53,594 bases of DNA from Paraburkholderia heleia NBRC 101817 (GTDB lineage: Bacteria; Pseudomonadota; Gammaproteobacteria; Burkholderiales; Burkholderiaceae): assembly GCF_000739775.1 (NCBI RefSeq), contig NZ_BBJH01000058.1:1-53594 (forward strand). The letters are read 5' to 3'. Of the stretch, positions 33,337 through 42,590 are shown in pieces. The notes under the pieces are model-generated. The model searched no databases. It was not told the DNA's origin and saw nothing but the letters and a program-made list of their open reading frames with translations. The stretch's first letter is position 1. Every line of letters starts with the position of its first letter. The position numbers and the translations under genes were made by a program.

Positions 33337-34221
33337 TCACTGCGTGGCGGCGGACCCGCGCGCGGCGCGGCGGCGCGACTTCGCGGCTTCGCGCCGCGCG
33401 CTCATCACGACCAGTGCCTGGTAGGCGGCGGGCAACGTGCGCGCGAGCCAGTCCGCCGCGCGCGCGTCGCGGCCGATCAGCACGCGCCGCGCGTTGCGCT
33501 TCACGCCGCTCAGGATGGCGCGGGCTGCGTCGTCGGCGGTGGTGATGAAGAACTTCTCGAAGTCGTCCTTGCCCTGCTGCTCGCTCGCCACCATGAAGCC
33601 CACCATGTTGTGCGCCACGCGGCTCGACTGCGCGATGTTCGTGCGGATGCCGCCCGGATGCACGCAGGTCGCGGACACGCCGCAGCGCATCATGTCGAGT
33701 TCCTGACGCAGCGCTTCGGTGAAGCCGCGTACGGCATATTTGGTCGCGTTATAGCCGCCCATGCCTGGTTGTGCGAAGAGACCGAACACGCTCGACGTAT
33801 TGACGATATGCCCGTCGCCGCTTGCTTTCAGATGCGGCAGAAATGCCTTCGTGCCGTGCACGACGCCCCAGAAGTTGATATTCACGATCCACTCGAGGTC
33901 GCTGTACGCCATCCCTTCGATGGTGCTCGACAGCGCGACGCCCGCGTTGTTGAAGACGAGATTGATGCCGCCGTGCGTGGTGGCCGTCTCGTCGGCCCAT
34001 GCGAATACGGCGTCGCGCTCGCTCACGTCGAGCACGCGCGTGCTGACGCGCGCCGAGGGGGCCAGCGCGCTCACGATGCGAGCGGTTTCCTCGAGCGCTG
34101 GGGCGTTTCGGTCTGCGAGCGCGAGGTGGCAGCCGGCGCCGGCAAGCTGGAGCGCAAGCGCGCGGCCCATGCCGGAGCCGGCTCCGGTGATGGCGGCGAC
34201 CTTGTTGTCAAAGCGTTTCAT
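33337..34221 (-). CDS. Short-chain dehydrogenase/reductase
   Basis: 294 residues with a complete classical SDR: cofactor motif TGAGSGMGRALALQLAG, NNAGVALSSTIEGM, catalytic Ser in NTSSVFGLF, and the YxxxK pair in YNATKYAVRG. The Asp after strand 2 (LADRN) suggests NAD(H) preference. The basic C-terminal tail (SARREAAKSRRRAARG) is unusual. It lies 32 bp downstream of the monooxygenase on the same strand; the pair would oxidise an alcohol to a ketone and then insert oxygen. Confidence 0.93.
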   Translation of the reverse strand: MKRFDNKVAAITGAGSGMGRALALQLAGAGCHLALADRNAPALEETARIVSALAPSARVSTRVLDVSERDAVFAWADETATTHGGINLVFNNAGVALSSTIEGMAYSDLEWIVNINFWGVVHGTKAFLPHLKASGDGHIVNTSSVFGLFAQPGMGGYNATKYAVRGFTEALRQELDMMRCGVSATCVHPGGIRTNIAQSSRVAHNMVGFMVASEQQGKDDFEKFFITTADDAARAILSGVKRNARRVLIGRDARAADWLARTLPAAYQALVVMSARREAAKSRRRAARGSAATQ

Positions 34222-34253
34222 GGGCGGGCTCCGGGTGGGGCGATTGCGCCTGT

Positions 34254-35798
34254 TCAGGCGGCCTCGGTGGGCTGCGTGGCGACGACGAGCGGCGTTTCGT
34301 GCTGCGCGGCGTGCGGTGCGCGATAGACCTGGTAATCGGCGAGGGAGAAGTGCGCCGTGGCGCGGCGAAAGCGCCAGGTGAAACCGGGCCACAGCGTCGT
34401 GTTCCTGCCGTTGCGCGGGTCGAGATACCAGCTCCTGCAACCGCCCACCGACCAGATCGCGCGGCCAAGCTTGTTCTGGATGCGCTCGTTGTAGCGCGCT
34501 TCCACACAGGGCCGCACCTCGATCGAATCGGCGCGGTCGTCCCTCATGGCGGCGAGCGCGCCGAGTACATACTCGATCTGCGATTCGATCATGAACACCA
34601 TCGAGTTGTGGCCAAGACCGGTGTTCGGGCCGACCAGCATGAAAAAATTCGGATAACCAGGCAAGCTGGTGCCGAGGTAGGCGTGCGCGCCGTTGCGCCA
34701 GGTCTCGACGATATCGATGCCGCCGCGGCCCACGATCGTGCCCGGCGGGAATGGGTCGGCCACCTGAAAGCCGGTGCCGTAGATCAGGCAATCGACCTCG
34801 TGATGCACGCCGTCGGCGGTCACGACGCCGGTGCGGTCCACACGCTCGATGGCGTTCGTCACGACCTGCACGTTCTTGCGCGAGAGCGCCGGATAGTAGT
34901 CGTTCGAAATGAGCACGCGCTTGCAGCCGATCGTGTAGTCGGGCGTGACCGCTGCGCGCAGTTCGGGATCGGGCACCTGGTGGCGGATATGGCGCAGCGC
35001 GAGCTTTTGCACGTTCTTCATGAGCGCGGGATGCACCGCGAAGCCGAGCACGCGCATTTCGAGCAGCCAGTAAAGGCCTGCGCGCGCGAGCGCCTGCGTG
35101 AAGGGCAGCGTGCGGAACAACCATTGTTCGAAACCCGAAATGGCGCGATCGGGCTTGGGCATGATCCACGGCGGCGTGCGCTGGAACAGCCAGAGTTGCG
35201 CCACGCGCGGCGCGATCTGCGGCACGAACTGGATAGCGCTCGCCCCCGTGCCAATGACGGCGACGCGCTTGCCTTCGAGCGCATAGTCGTGGTCCCAGTG
35301 CTGCGAGTGGAAGGTCTTGCCTTCGAAGGTGTCGAGTCCGGCGATCGCCGGCAACGCGGGGCGCGAAAGCCCGCCCATGCCCGAGATCAGCACGCGCGCG
35401 GTGACGCGCCGGCCGTTGGCGAACGCAATGCGCCAGCAATGCGCCGCCTCGTCCCATGTCGCGTTCGTGAGTTCGTGCCCGAAGTTGAGCCACGGAACGA
35501 GCCGGAAGCCATCCACGCAGCGGTTCAAATAGGCGCGGATCTCGGGCTGCGGCGCGAACATGCGCGTCCAGCGCGGATTGGGTGCGAACGAGAACGAGTA
35601 CACGTGCGATTGCACGTCGCAGGCGCAACCGGGGTAATGATTGTCGCGCCAGGTGCCGCCCACGGAGTCGGCCTTCTCGAACACCGCAAAGTCCTGGTTG
35701 CCGCTTTGCAGCAGACGGATCGCCATGCCAAGGCCCGCAAAGCCAGTGCCGATGATGGCGATGCCGAGCGGGTCGCTTGTACGGGCGGGTGCGTTCAT
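34254..35798 (-). CDS. Baeyer-Villiger-type flavin monooxygenase
   Basis: 514 residues. Two Rossmann folds are visible: FAD-binding IAIIGTGFAGLGMAIRLL at residues 13-30 and NADPH-binding VAVIGTGASAIQFV near 182. Between them lies the type I Baeyer-Villiger fingerprint FEGKTFHSQHWDHD (FxGxxxHxxxW-P/D). The motif GGTWRDNHYPGCACDV near residue 47 is also typical. The enzyme should turn a ketone into an ester or lactone with NADPH and oxygen. It heads the block of dehydrogenase, metal-dependent hydrolase and alpha/beta hydrolase genes; a combined pathway for a hydrophobic ketone or alcohol is inferred. Confidence 0.93.
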   Translation of the reverse strand: MNAPARTSDPLGIAIIGTGFAGLGMAIRLLQSGNQDFAVFEKADSVGGTWRDNHYPGCACDVQSHVYSFSFAPNPRWTRMFAPQPEIRAYLNRCVDGFRLVPWLNFGHELTNATWDEAAHCWRIAFANGRRVTARVLISGMGGLSRPALPAIAGLDTFEGKTFHSQHWDHDYALEGKRVAVIGTGASAIQFVPQIAPRVAQLWLFQRTPPWIMPKPDRAISGFEQWLFRTLPFTQALARAGLYWLLEMRVLGFAVHPALMKNVQKLALRHIRHQVPDPELRAAVTPDYTIGCKRVLISNDYYPALSRKNVQVVTNAIERVDRTGVVTADGVHHEVDCLIYGTGFQVADPFPPGTIVGRGGIDIVETWRNGAHAYLGTSLPGYPNFFMLVGPNTGLGHNSMVFMIESQIEYVLGALAAMRDDRADSIEVRPCVEARYNERIQNKLGRAIWSVGGCRSWYLDPRNGRNTTLWPGFTWRFRRATAHFSLADYQVYRAPHAAQHETPLVVATQPTEAA

Positions 35799-35936
35799 CC
35801 GGGGCGTCTCCCTGTTGTCGATCCATTTATCACTGTGACATTGATGGATGTAAACATAGAAGGATCTACGCCAATACGCAAGGGGCTAGACTCCGCGCTC
35901 TAACAGATGAATACCCGTCTGGGCGCAAGGGGACAC

Positions 35937-35977
35937 GAGCGCGCGAAAGGCTGCCTGGCGGGGCCTTTCGCGCGCTC
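35937..35977. terminator. Long hairpin downstream of the MerR gene
   Basis: A perfect 15-bp stem (GAGCGCGCGAAAGGC with GCCTTTCGCGCGCTC) and an 11-nt loop lie 35 bp past the MerR stop codon. There is no T tract on either side, so termination is likely but not certain. Confidence 0.55.
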
Positions 35978-36011
35978 TGCGAAGCAAGACGAGGAGGGTG
36001 GGCGGGCGTGC

Positions 36012-36959
36012 TTAACGCTTCTTGAGCGCGGTTTTTTTCGCGGGGCGAGCCGATTTTGCCGCAGCCGGCGCGCGTGCGGCGCTCTTGCGAGGCGCGGATT
36101 TGGGCGCGCGCTTCTTCGCGGCGCCGGCGGGCACGGGAGCGGCCGAAGGCGTGGCTTCGCTCGCACGTTCGCGGCCGAGCGTCTTGTCGAGGATCGTCGC
36201 GACCCGGCCGCCCAGGTAGTCGCTCGACTGCTCTTCGAGCGCGCGCAGGATCTCGTGTTCGACGAACACCGTGGAAAGCGGCCGCAGCCGCCAGATTGCG
36301 TCGACGAGCGCGGGCATGTCCGTGGCGGGCGGCAGCGCGCCCCGATCGTAGCGGTCCAGATGGCGCACGACCATTTCCACCAGCACGCGCGCAATGGCGT
36401 CGAAATGCGGACGCGCTTCTTCGAGCACATCGAGCAGCTCGCGCGCGGGAATGCCCTCGCGCACCGTTGCGGCCGCTGCGTCGAGCATGCCTGGATTGCG
36501 CGAGACGAACGACAGCCCCTGGCGTTCGAGCAGGCCGAGATCCGCAAGACGCGAAAGGCTGCTCGGCGCTTGCGGCCCGAACAGCTTGATCAGCTGCGGC
36601 AGCGAATACGTTTTTGGCCGCGCGTGTGACCATGGACCGCCAATCGCATTCTCCAGGCCGAGGATCGAGCGCAGATCGCCGCCGTCGTCGATCGCCAGGA
36701 TGAGATCCTGAATGTTGGCGAGCGTGTAGCCGCGTGCGAGCAGATGGTGAATGAGCTTGAGCCGCGCAACGTGCGAGTCGTTGTAAATACCTACGCGCCC
36801 GCGCTTCTCGGGCGGCATGAGCAGGTCGCGGTCCTGATAGGCGCGCACGTTGCGCACCGTCGTGCCCGCCACGCGCGCGAGTTCGTCGACGGTGTATTCG
36901 CTGTCGGTGACGCGCTCGGGCGCGGAATCGGTCACGGAGGCTTTGGGCGTTTTCGGCAT
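36012..36959 (-). CDS. MerR-family regulator with histone-H1-like basic tail
   Basis: 315 residues. The N-terminal winged helix (YTVDELARVAGTTVRNVRAY, residues 23-42, then the MerR wing with RGRVGIYNDSH) is complete. A central effector domain runs to about residue 265. The last 45 residues are Ala/Lys/Arg/Pro-rich (KKRAPKSAPRKSAARAPAAA...), like AlgP or histone H1 tails, which bind DNA non-specifically; this is unusual in MerR proteins. Placed directly upstream of the monooxygenase block on the same strand, it is the likely regulator. A strong hairpin follows the gene, so it is probably a separate unit. Confidence 0.88.
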   Translation of the reverse strand: MPKTPKASVTDSAPERVTDSEYTVDELARVAGTTVRNVRAYQDRDLLMPPEKRGRVGIYNDSHVARLKLIHHLLARGYTLANIQDLILAIDDGGDLRSILGLENAIGGPWSHARPKTYSLPQLIKLFGPQAPSSLSRLADLGLLERQGLSFVSRNPGMLDAAAATVREGIPARELLDVLEEARPHFDAIARVLVEMVVRHLDRYDRGALPPATDMPALVDAIWRLRPLSTVFVEHEILRALEEQSSDYLGGRVATILDKTLGRERASEATPSAAPVPAGAAKKRAPKSAPRKSAARAPAAAKSARPAKKTALKKR

Positions 36960-37090
36960 GCTGCGATTTTAGCGCGAGCTGCCCGGCACGCGCGAGCGCG
37001 CCTCGGCACATGCTCAGGTCCGTACCCGGGTATGGCGTCCCGCCCTTACGCGCATGCGCCGCATCGCCGTTGCGCCGGCCCGGCACGCCC

Positions 37091-37915
37091 CTAGAAGCGA
37101 TAGGAAAGTGCGAGGAATGAGATGATCGGATCGGCCTTGAGGTTGGCCCGGCTCACGCCAGGCTCGCTGCCGTCCGCTGCCTTGACGATTACCGAGGACG
37201 TCGTCTTCAGCGGAATATAGGTGACCGACGCAACGATGCCCAGGTGCTTCGTGACGTTGTAGGTGGCCCCGAGGTTGAAAACCGGCGACCACGACGACGA
37301 CGCCTTCGCGCTGATCTGCGTTTGCCCGGCCTTGCCCGCGCCCGCCGCGAGCACGGCACCGAGGTCGTCCTGGGTGGCCTTCACGAAGTTCGGATTGAGC
37401 TGGATGTCCGAGAACCAGTTGTACGACACGCCGATACCGAGGAATGGGCGGAATTTCGCATCGGCGTCGCGAAAGTAGTACTGGAAGATCAGCGCCGGGC
37501 TCCACTGGCGCACGCTGCCGACAATGGGATTCGTCGCCGGATCGCTGAGATTCTGGCTGCCGAGCGCGCCCGCCGGTCCCGGCGGCTTGATCGTGCCGTG
37601 ACCGTAGAGCTTGAAGGTGGGCGGTACGCCCGCCACGGTCGTTAGCGCGATATGGTCCGTGAAGAAGTGGCTGATGACGAGGCCGACCGTATCCGCATCC
37701 GATGCCGAAAGCCCCGTGCCCGCCGAAGTGAACGAGCTGGGCAGCCGCAGCGGCGTGTTGATCGGCACGGGCGCGACGTCCGTGGTGAGCGGCGTGCTCG
37801 AATTCTGCGTCGTGACGTGAAACCAGCCGAGTGCGACGACGTTGTCGCCGGCATGCTGCGCATACGCGCTCGCCGACAGCCCGGCGGTCAGCGCCGCCAT
37901 TGCCATGCGTCTCAT
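37091..37915 (-). CDS. ompW: OmpW-family outer-membrane protein
   Basis: 274 residues with a Sec signal (cut after ASAYA, residue 19) and eight-strand barrel features. The family block ALIFQYYFRDADAKFRPFLG is clear, as are VSYNWFSDIQLNPNF and the final strand ending in LSYRF. OmpW/AlkL proteins let small hydrophobic molecules pass the outer membrane. Its place between the MerR gene and the two DUF2957 lipoproteins, near the monooxygenase block, fits uptake of an oxidisable hydrophobic compound. Confidence 0.93.
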   Translation of the reverse strand: MRRMAMAALTAGLSASAYAQHAGDNVVALGWFHVTTQNSSTPLTTDVAPVPINTPLRLPSSFTSAGTGLSASDADTVGLVISHFFTDHIALTTVAGVPPTFKLYGHGTIKPPGPAGALGSQNLSDPATNPIVGSVRQWSPALIFQYYFRDADAKFRPFLGIGVSYNWFSDIQLNPNFVKATQDDLGAVLAAGAGKAGQTQISAKASSSWSPVFNLGATYNVTKHLGIVASVTYIPLKTTSSVIVKAADGSEPGVSRANLKADPIISFLALSYRF

Positions 37916-38120
37916 GATGTCCCTCCCAGGTGCGGGTGTGCCTTACCCGCGCGCGGCGGCGCGATGCATGCCTCGGGATGCCCGGCATGCGTCGTTCGCC
38001 TTGGCTGCGTGCGCCTTTGTGGCCCGGCCGTCGCCGCACTGCGCGACGGCCGGGAGTGGCCACCTCGTGAATGACGCGGTTCGCCGCGCCGTTATTGTTC
38101 GACGGTTCCCTTCGTGATCC

Positions 38121-39386
38121 TTATTGAACGAACGCGCCAGCCGTGAAGTACGGGTTCGATGGCGTCGTCATGTCGAGATAGCCGAACACGCCCCCCGTGA
38201 AGATCATCTTGCCGGTGGGTGTCGTGCCGGTGGACGCGCCCACGTGCGTGGTCGTCACCGTGCCCGGTACGGTCTGGGCGAAACTCAGATCGAGCGCCGT
38301 GGCGAGCGCGGCCTGCGAGGCGTTGAACGGATCGAGCAGCGTGGCTTGCGTGCCTTCCAGCGCGAGCGTGCGATAGTCGAACTGGCTGTCCACGCCGATG
38401 TACTCGCCGTTCTGCGAGCCCAGCGCGATGGCCGATTGCGGCGCGAGCACGGAGATGCCCGATTCGTCGTCGGCCACCGGGCCCGTTGCGCCGCTTTGCG
38501 GATCGACGCCAATCTGCGGATACGCCACGCCGGTGCGCACGAGCACGGGCACGAGCTGGCCGCGCAGCTTCCCGACGATCATGAAGCCTTTGGCGGCCGG
38601 CTCCGTGGTGACGAGCGTCGGCTTGACCTGCCCCTGGAAGTGATCGGTTTCGAACGCGCCGCTGCCATCGGCCGACTGCGCGAAGTTTGTGCCGGGCTGC
38701 TGGCAATTGCCGGCGTTTGCGCCCGTGTTGTCGCATTCCGTCCAGGTGCCGTCGGCGTTGATCGTGATCTTCGCGTCGACCGCAGCGGGCTGGAAGTTCT
38801 GCGAAGGCACCTGGTGATAGCCGAGCTGGCTGTACGTGCCGGCGACGTTCGCGAGATTCGTTTCGATCGCCGAGAAGCCGATGAACGGGTAGTACGGGAA
38901 CGTCGTGTCCGGCACGACGCCAATACCGCCCGAGCCCTTGTACGCGATCTCGGCACCCGGAATCGTGCCGCCCGCCACACCTTCGCCAATGAATACGCGC
39001 GCAGGGCGGTTGGGATCGAGACTCGCGCCATTCAGGCGGAACGCGCACTGGTTGAGCTTCGCCGTGGGGAGGCCGGTTTCCGCCGTCAGCGTGCCGGTGG
39101 CGACCTGGCCTTTGCGGGTGGGCGTCACGGTGCCCGTGGTCTGCGGGATCGGCGACTCGACATAGGTGATCTGCCAGGTCATTTTGGCCGTGTCGAGCTG
39201 CAGCTTGACGAGTTCGCCGTCGCCGCCGCCGCCGGTGTACACCGTGCTGTAGTCGAGCGAGGTGGGGCAAAGCGCCGCTTCCACGAGCGGCGGGCTACTG
39301 CTGCTGCCGTTGCCGCCACCGCATGCGCTGAGCGCTGCGATCATCGGTGCGGCAAGCGAGAGCGCCGCGAAAAATTTCCATTTCAT
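38121..39386 (-). CDS. DUF2957-family lipoprotein (copy 1)
   Basis: 421 residues with a lipoprotein signal, lipobox LSAC at Cys22 followed by GGGNGSSSS linker. The mature chain has many short beta strands and paired motifs shared with the neighbour: VTPTRKGQVATGTLTAETG, GEGVAGGTIPGAEIAYKGSG, YYPFIGFSAIETNLANVAG, ADDESGISVLAPQSA and GEYIGVDSQFDY. It corresponds to DUF2957 as I recall it in Burkholderia. The function is unknown; presumably it faces the periplasm or the surface. The C-terminus is YFTAGAFVQ. Confidence 0.82.
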   Translation of the reverse strand: MKWKFFAALSLAAPMIAALSACGGGNGSSSSPPLVEAALCPTSLDYSTVYTGGGGDGELVKLQLDTAKMTWQITYVESPIPQTTGTVTPTRKGQVATGTLTAETGLPTAKLNQCAFRLNGASLDPNRPARVFIGEGVAGGTIPGAEIAYKGSGGIGVVPDTTFPYYPFIGFSAIETNLANVAGTYSQLGYHQVPSQNFQPAAVDAKITINADGTWTECDNTGANAGNCQQPGTNFAQSADGSGAFETDHFQGQVKPTLVTTEPAAKGFMIVGKLRGQLVPVLVRTGVAYPQIGVDPQSGATGPVADDESGISVLAPQSAIALGSQNGEYIGVDSQFDYRTLALEGTQATLLDPFNASQAALATALDLSFAQTVPGTVTTTHVGASTGTTPTGKMIFTGGVFGYLDMTTPSNPYFTAGAFVQ

Positions 39387-39494
39387 ACCGCGTCTCCAGA
39401 GTCCTGTTGTTGTTGCCGATGACGTCAGCTAGTCATTCGTAGTACGAAGTTATGGCGGTCGCGACAAATCGGACTGCCATGACCGCGTGATGGA

Positions 39495-40907
39495 CTACTG
39501 TGGCTGGATCAGCGCACCGACACCAAAGTAAGGCTGATTGGGCGTGGCGCTGTTCGCCGAACTGGCCGTGACGCCGCCGTTCTCCTCGCCGTTGATGAAG
39601 ATGCCGTAAAGGCCGCTCACCGCAATCAGATTGCCCGCTTTGCCCTGGGTATCGGTTACGCCGATCAGGCCGGGGTGCGTCTGCGTGTAGTCGAGCGTGA
39701 ACTGGCTTTGCGTCGTCATCGTCGAGGGCTTGAGGAAGCCGGCCTGCTGGCCGTTGATCAGCGTTGCTGTGTAGGCGAAATTCGAGTCCGCGCCAATGTA
39801 GCTGCCGTCGAACGCGCCCGACGTGAGCGTCGTGGCGGGCGCGAGCAGCGCGATGCCGGACTCGTCGTCCACGGCGATCTGGTTGCTCAGGCTGAGGGTT
39901 TCGTTCACATAGCCGGTGCGTACGACCACGGGCACGATGGCGCCGTTGAGCTTGCCGAGGATGAGGTGCCCCACGCCGCCCTGGCGGCTCACGATGACGT
40001 TGTTACCGAGGCTCAAAGGGAACGGCAGCGGTGTCGGCGTCTCTATCTGCGGTGCGTCGGCGCTGTCGAAATAGTTGCCGCTCGTGCTCGCCGTCCATAC
40101 CTTCGCAGCGGTTGCGCAACTCGTGTTGGTCGCGCCGCCTGGCACGCTGCAATTGCCGCTTGCGTCGTACTGCTCCTGTGTCACCTTCGCCGCCGGCGCA
40201 AAACTGCTGGAAGGCAGGATGTGATAGAGCAGCGCGTTATACGAGCCTTTGAGATCGGCGAGGCTCGTGCTCACCGACGAGAAGCCGATGAACGGATAGA
40301 AGTCGAACGTGCGCGGCGCGACGCCGCTGAAGAGCAGATTCGCGGTGGTGTCGCCGTCAATGTTCACGGTCGCGCCCGGAATGCCGCCGCCTGCCACGCC
40401 AAAGCCGACATAGATCGTGGGCGGGTTGCCGGCGTTGTACGCCGTGGTGTAGGTGCTGCCGTTGATCGTGCCCGTGCCCGCCTGCAGCTGGAACGCACAC
40501 GTGACCTGCGCCGCGGTTGGCAGCGAGCCGGCGGGCGGATGCTGCACGGCACCCGTGATCGTCAGGCCCGCACGCGTGTTTTGCACCGAACTCGCGGCCA
40601 CGGGAATGGGCGAGGCGAGAAACGTGAGCTTGTACGTCATCTTCGTCGGGTCGATGTTCAGGCTCACGACTTCGCCACTGCCCGCACCGCCCAGATACGT
40701 GTTCGCCGCGATGTCCGCAGCGGCGGGACACAGCGCCGTGGCTGTGGGTGCGCTGCTGGGCGGGCCCTGGTTCGCGCATGACGAACCCGAGCATTGCGCC
40801 GGGGTGATGGGTGCCGGATTACTGGCGGTACCTCCACCGCAGGCGACCAGCAAAGGGGTCGCGGCCGCGGCCAGCATCAAGCTGCTGCGGACAATGCTCT
40901 CCAACAT
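39495..40907 (-). CDS. DUF2957-family lipoprotein (copy 2)
   Basis: 470 residues with lipobox LVAC at Cys23. It is a clear paralogue of the preceding gene (108 bp apart): FYPFIGFSSVSTSLADLKGS, VGFGVAGGGIPGATVNIDGD, VDDESGIALLAPATT and GSYIGADSNFAY align with copy 1, and both end F-x-x-GALIQ/GAFVQ. I take ATG 40907, with GGGAGG 7 nt upstream; the open frame before it is not coding-like. A 16-bp palindrome lies 50 bp upstream. The two genes probably form an operon running on towards ompW. Confidence 0.83.
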   Translation of the reverse strand: MLESIVRSSLMLAAAATPLLVACGGGTASNPAPITPAQCSGSSCANQGPPSSAPTATALCPAAADIAANTYLGGAGSGEVVSLNIDPTKMTYKLTFLASPIPVAASSVQNTRAGLTITGAVQHPPAGSLPTAAQVTCAFQLQAGTGTINGSTYTTAYNAGNPPTIYVGFGVAGGGIPGATVNIDGDTTANLLFSGVAPRTFDFYPFIGFSSVSTSLADLKGSYNALLYHILPSSSFAPAAKVTQEQYDASGNCSVPGGATNTSCATAAKVWTASTSGNYFDSADAPQIETPTPLPFPLSLGNNVIVSRQGGVGHLILGKLNGAIVPVVVRTGYVNETLSLSNQIAVDDESGIALLAPATTLTSGAFDGSYIGADSNFAYTATLINGQQAGFLKPSTMTTQSQFTLDYTQTHPGLIGVTDTQGKAGNLIAVSGLYGIFINGEENGGVTASSANSATPNQPYFGVGALIQPQ

Positions 40908-40955
40908 TTGTCTGCCTCCCTGTTCGTATTTATGCGCAGAAGATTGGATCATGAC

Positions 40956-40971
40956 ATTGACCACTGTCAAT
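40956..40971. promoter_or_regulatory. Palindrome upstream of the DUF2957 pair
   Basis: ATTGACCACTGTCAAT (arms ATTGAC/GTCAAT). The 9-mer TGACATTGA just before it (40952-40960) recurs at 35836-35844 in the promoter of the monooxygenase operon, so one regulator, possibly the MerR protein, may act at both. Confidence 0.45.
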
Positions 40972-41548
40972 TGAACGAACCGTCTAAAACGCGTGACGAG
41001 ACCGCTCCTGCCCGATGCTTCGCGGTTTGCGCGCGCAGCAAGCGGGGTTTTTCCCGAGGCCGCCGCGCCCGCGCCGTGCGCCCGTGCGCAATTGGCGTGC
41101 CTGAAAGCGCCTCGTTGACATGTCATCGCGATTCGTTGCGTGCGCGACGGTCGCTGAAAGGCAGAGGAAAGCCAGGGATGGATTGGCATTGGCCCATCAA
41201 TTAATTCGGATTACAGATGAATATGCGTGCGCCGTTCGAGGGTGAGGATATTCGGGAGCGGGCGTCGTGCGGCAGCGCTGAATGGCTCACTGCGGTGTGC
41301 ACCGCCCGGTTTGTCGTCGCACCGTTTCGCACGTCGGCGGCCAGGTTCAGGTCCATGTAGCGTGCATTACGCAATCCAGAGGTGAGTGTTTTCGGGAGCA
41401 TGAACGCAATGCGTTCCATTGCTGCGCCGCGGCAGCGTCGCCTCGGGCGGGTCGTGATTCGCGGTATAGTCATTCGTGACAAGAGGCCTCGTTGTGCGCC
41501 CTGCACTTCACCGCCGCCGCGTTCGAGCGGTCTGCAACGGAGTTTTCC
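40972..41548. other. Intergenic region with two satellite iterons
   Basis: About 580 bp between divergent genes, with no plausible gene. It contains the iteron copies at 41241 and 41381. The proximal end should carry the promoter of the gene starting at 41549. Confidence 0.6.
41241..41397 (-). repeat. Satellite iterons 4 and 5
   Basis: GGTGAGGATATTCGGGA (41241-41257) and GGTGAGTGTTTTCGGGA (41381-41397), i.e. TCCCGAATATCCTCACC and TCCCGAAAACACTCACC on the minus strand. Both match the origin consensus fully and lie upstream of the gene at 41549. Confidence 0.85.
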
Positions 41549-42571
41549 ATGGGTATCCTGGACAGGCTTTGGCCGCGCGCCCGCGCGAAGCAGGTGCCGG
41601 AATCGCCGCAAATCCAGACGCTGATCGAGCGTCTGCTCGTGCTCACCCCTACGCTCAAGCTGGTGCCCGAGTGGCGCGAGCGGCTTGCGCCCGCGCTCGC
41701 GCAATCGGTCACGTATGTGCGCGACGTGGTGGACCGCATGCCGCCCGCGCGCGAAGCGAGCGCCGCCACGTGGTCGAGCGACCCCTATATCCACGCGTTT
41801 TTCGCCGCACCCGACGAGGTCGGCCATGTGTTGAGCCGCTCGCCTGAACTGCATGCCTGGTTCGAGAGTCATCCGCTTGCGCGTGAGACTTACGCGGTGC
41901 TCGGCATGGCCCTGAACGAGCGGCGCGCCTTCGGTGCCGAGCAGCATGGCGACGAGGTGCACACCGATGTCATGCAGACGACGTTGAGCTTCGACGACCA
42001 TCAGGTGCGCGTGTGCGCCGAAACCGAAAGCGATCTTCGCGAGCAGATCGTGCAGCGCGTGGTCGAACAGATCGCGCTGGCAGGCCTCGAGCAGATCGGC
42101 GCTGACGAGTCGCGCCGCGAGCTGCTCGAACAGGAGCGCGCGCTGCTCAGAACGCGCCTGCAGCTGCTCACACGTCAAGGCGCGGGGACGCAACGCATGC
42201 TGGGCGAGCACGCCGCGCAAAACGTTGCCGAAGTGGCCAAGGTCGAGGCACAGATTGCGCAGAACGAGAGTGAGATCGCCGCGCTCGGCCTCAAGAGCGA
42301 AGCGCTCGAACACCAGCTCACGGTGATTTGCAGGGTGCTCGCGGCTCCCGCGCAATACACGAACGTCGAAATGCGCGAGATCTGCCTGAGTCCGATGAAT
42401 GTCGTGCTCGCAAGCGGCGGCCCGGACAACAGCGCCTCGATCATGTTCCCGCTCGCGCGGCTGCCGTCGAGCCCGCAAGGTTTGCGTGCGTTCTCTCTGG
42501 TGCGCTTCGCGCGCACCGACCTTCAACCCTTGCCGCGCGTGCTCGTGGAAGACAGCCGCTTCATGATCTGA
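41549..42571 (+). CDS. Unknown coiled-coil protein flanked by iterons
   Basis: 340 residues, no recognised family. The first 35 residues are basic and hydrophobic (MGILDRLWPRARAKQVPESP); residues 60-150 are helical and acidic (SSDPYIHAFFAAPDEVGHVL, WFESHPLARETYAVLGMALN); residues 175-275 form a Glu/Gln/Leu-rich coiled coil (RRELLEQERALLRTRLQLLT). No signal peptide or membrane helix is seen. GGAG lies 7 nt before the ATG. The gene stands alone, with iterons 4-5 upstream and 6-8 downstream, so its transcription may be sensitive to initiator binding. Confidence 0.8.
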   Translation: MGILDRLWPRARAKQVPESPQIQTLIERLLVLTPTLKLVPEWRERLAPALAQSVTYVRDVVDRMPPAREASAATWSSDPYIHAFFAAPDEVGHVLSRSPELHAWFESHPLARETYAVLGMALNERRAFGAEQHGDEVHTDVMQTTLSFDDHQVRVCAETESDLREQIVQRVVEQIALAGLEQIGADESRRELLEQERALLRTRLQLLTRQGAGTQRMLGEHAAQNVAEVAKVEAQIAQNESEIAALGLKSEALEHQLTVICRVLAAPAQYTNVEMREICLSPMNVVLASGGPDNSASIMFPLARLPSSPQGLRAFSLVRFARTDLQPLPRVLVEDSRFMI

Positions 42572-42590
42572 GCCCTGCGTCGCGTTCATG

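Noticed and set aside
40930..40940. TTTATGCGCAGA, resembling a parS half
   Set aside because: The palindrome is broken in the second half; full parS needs TTTATGCGCATAAA.
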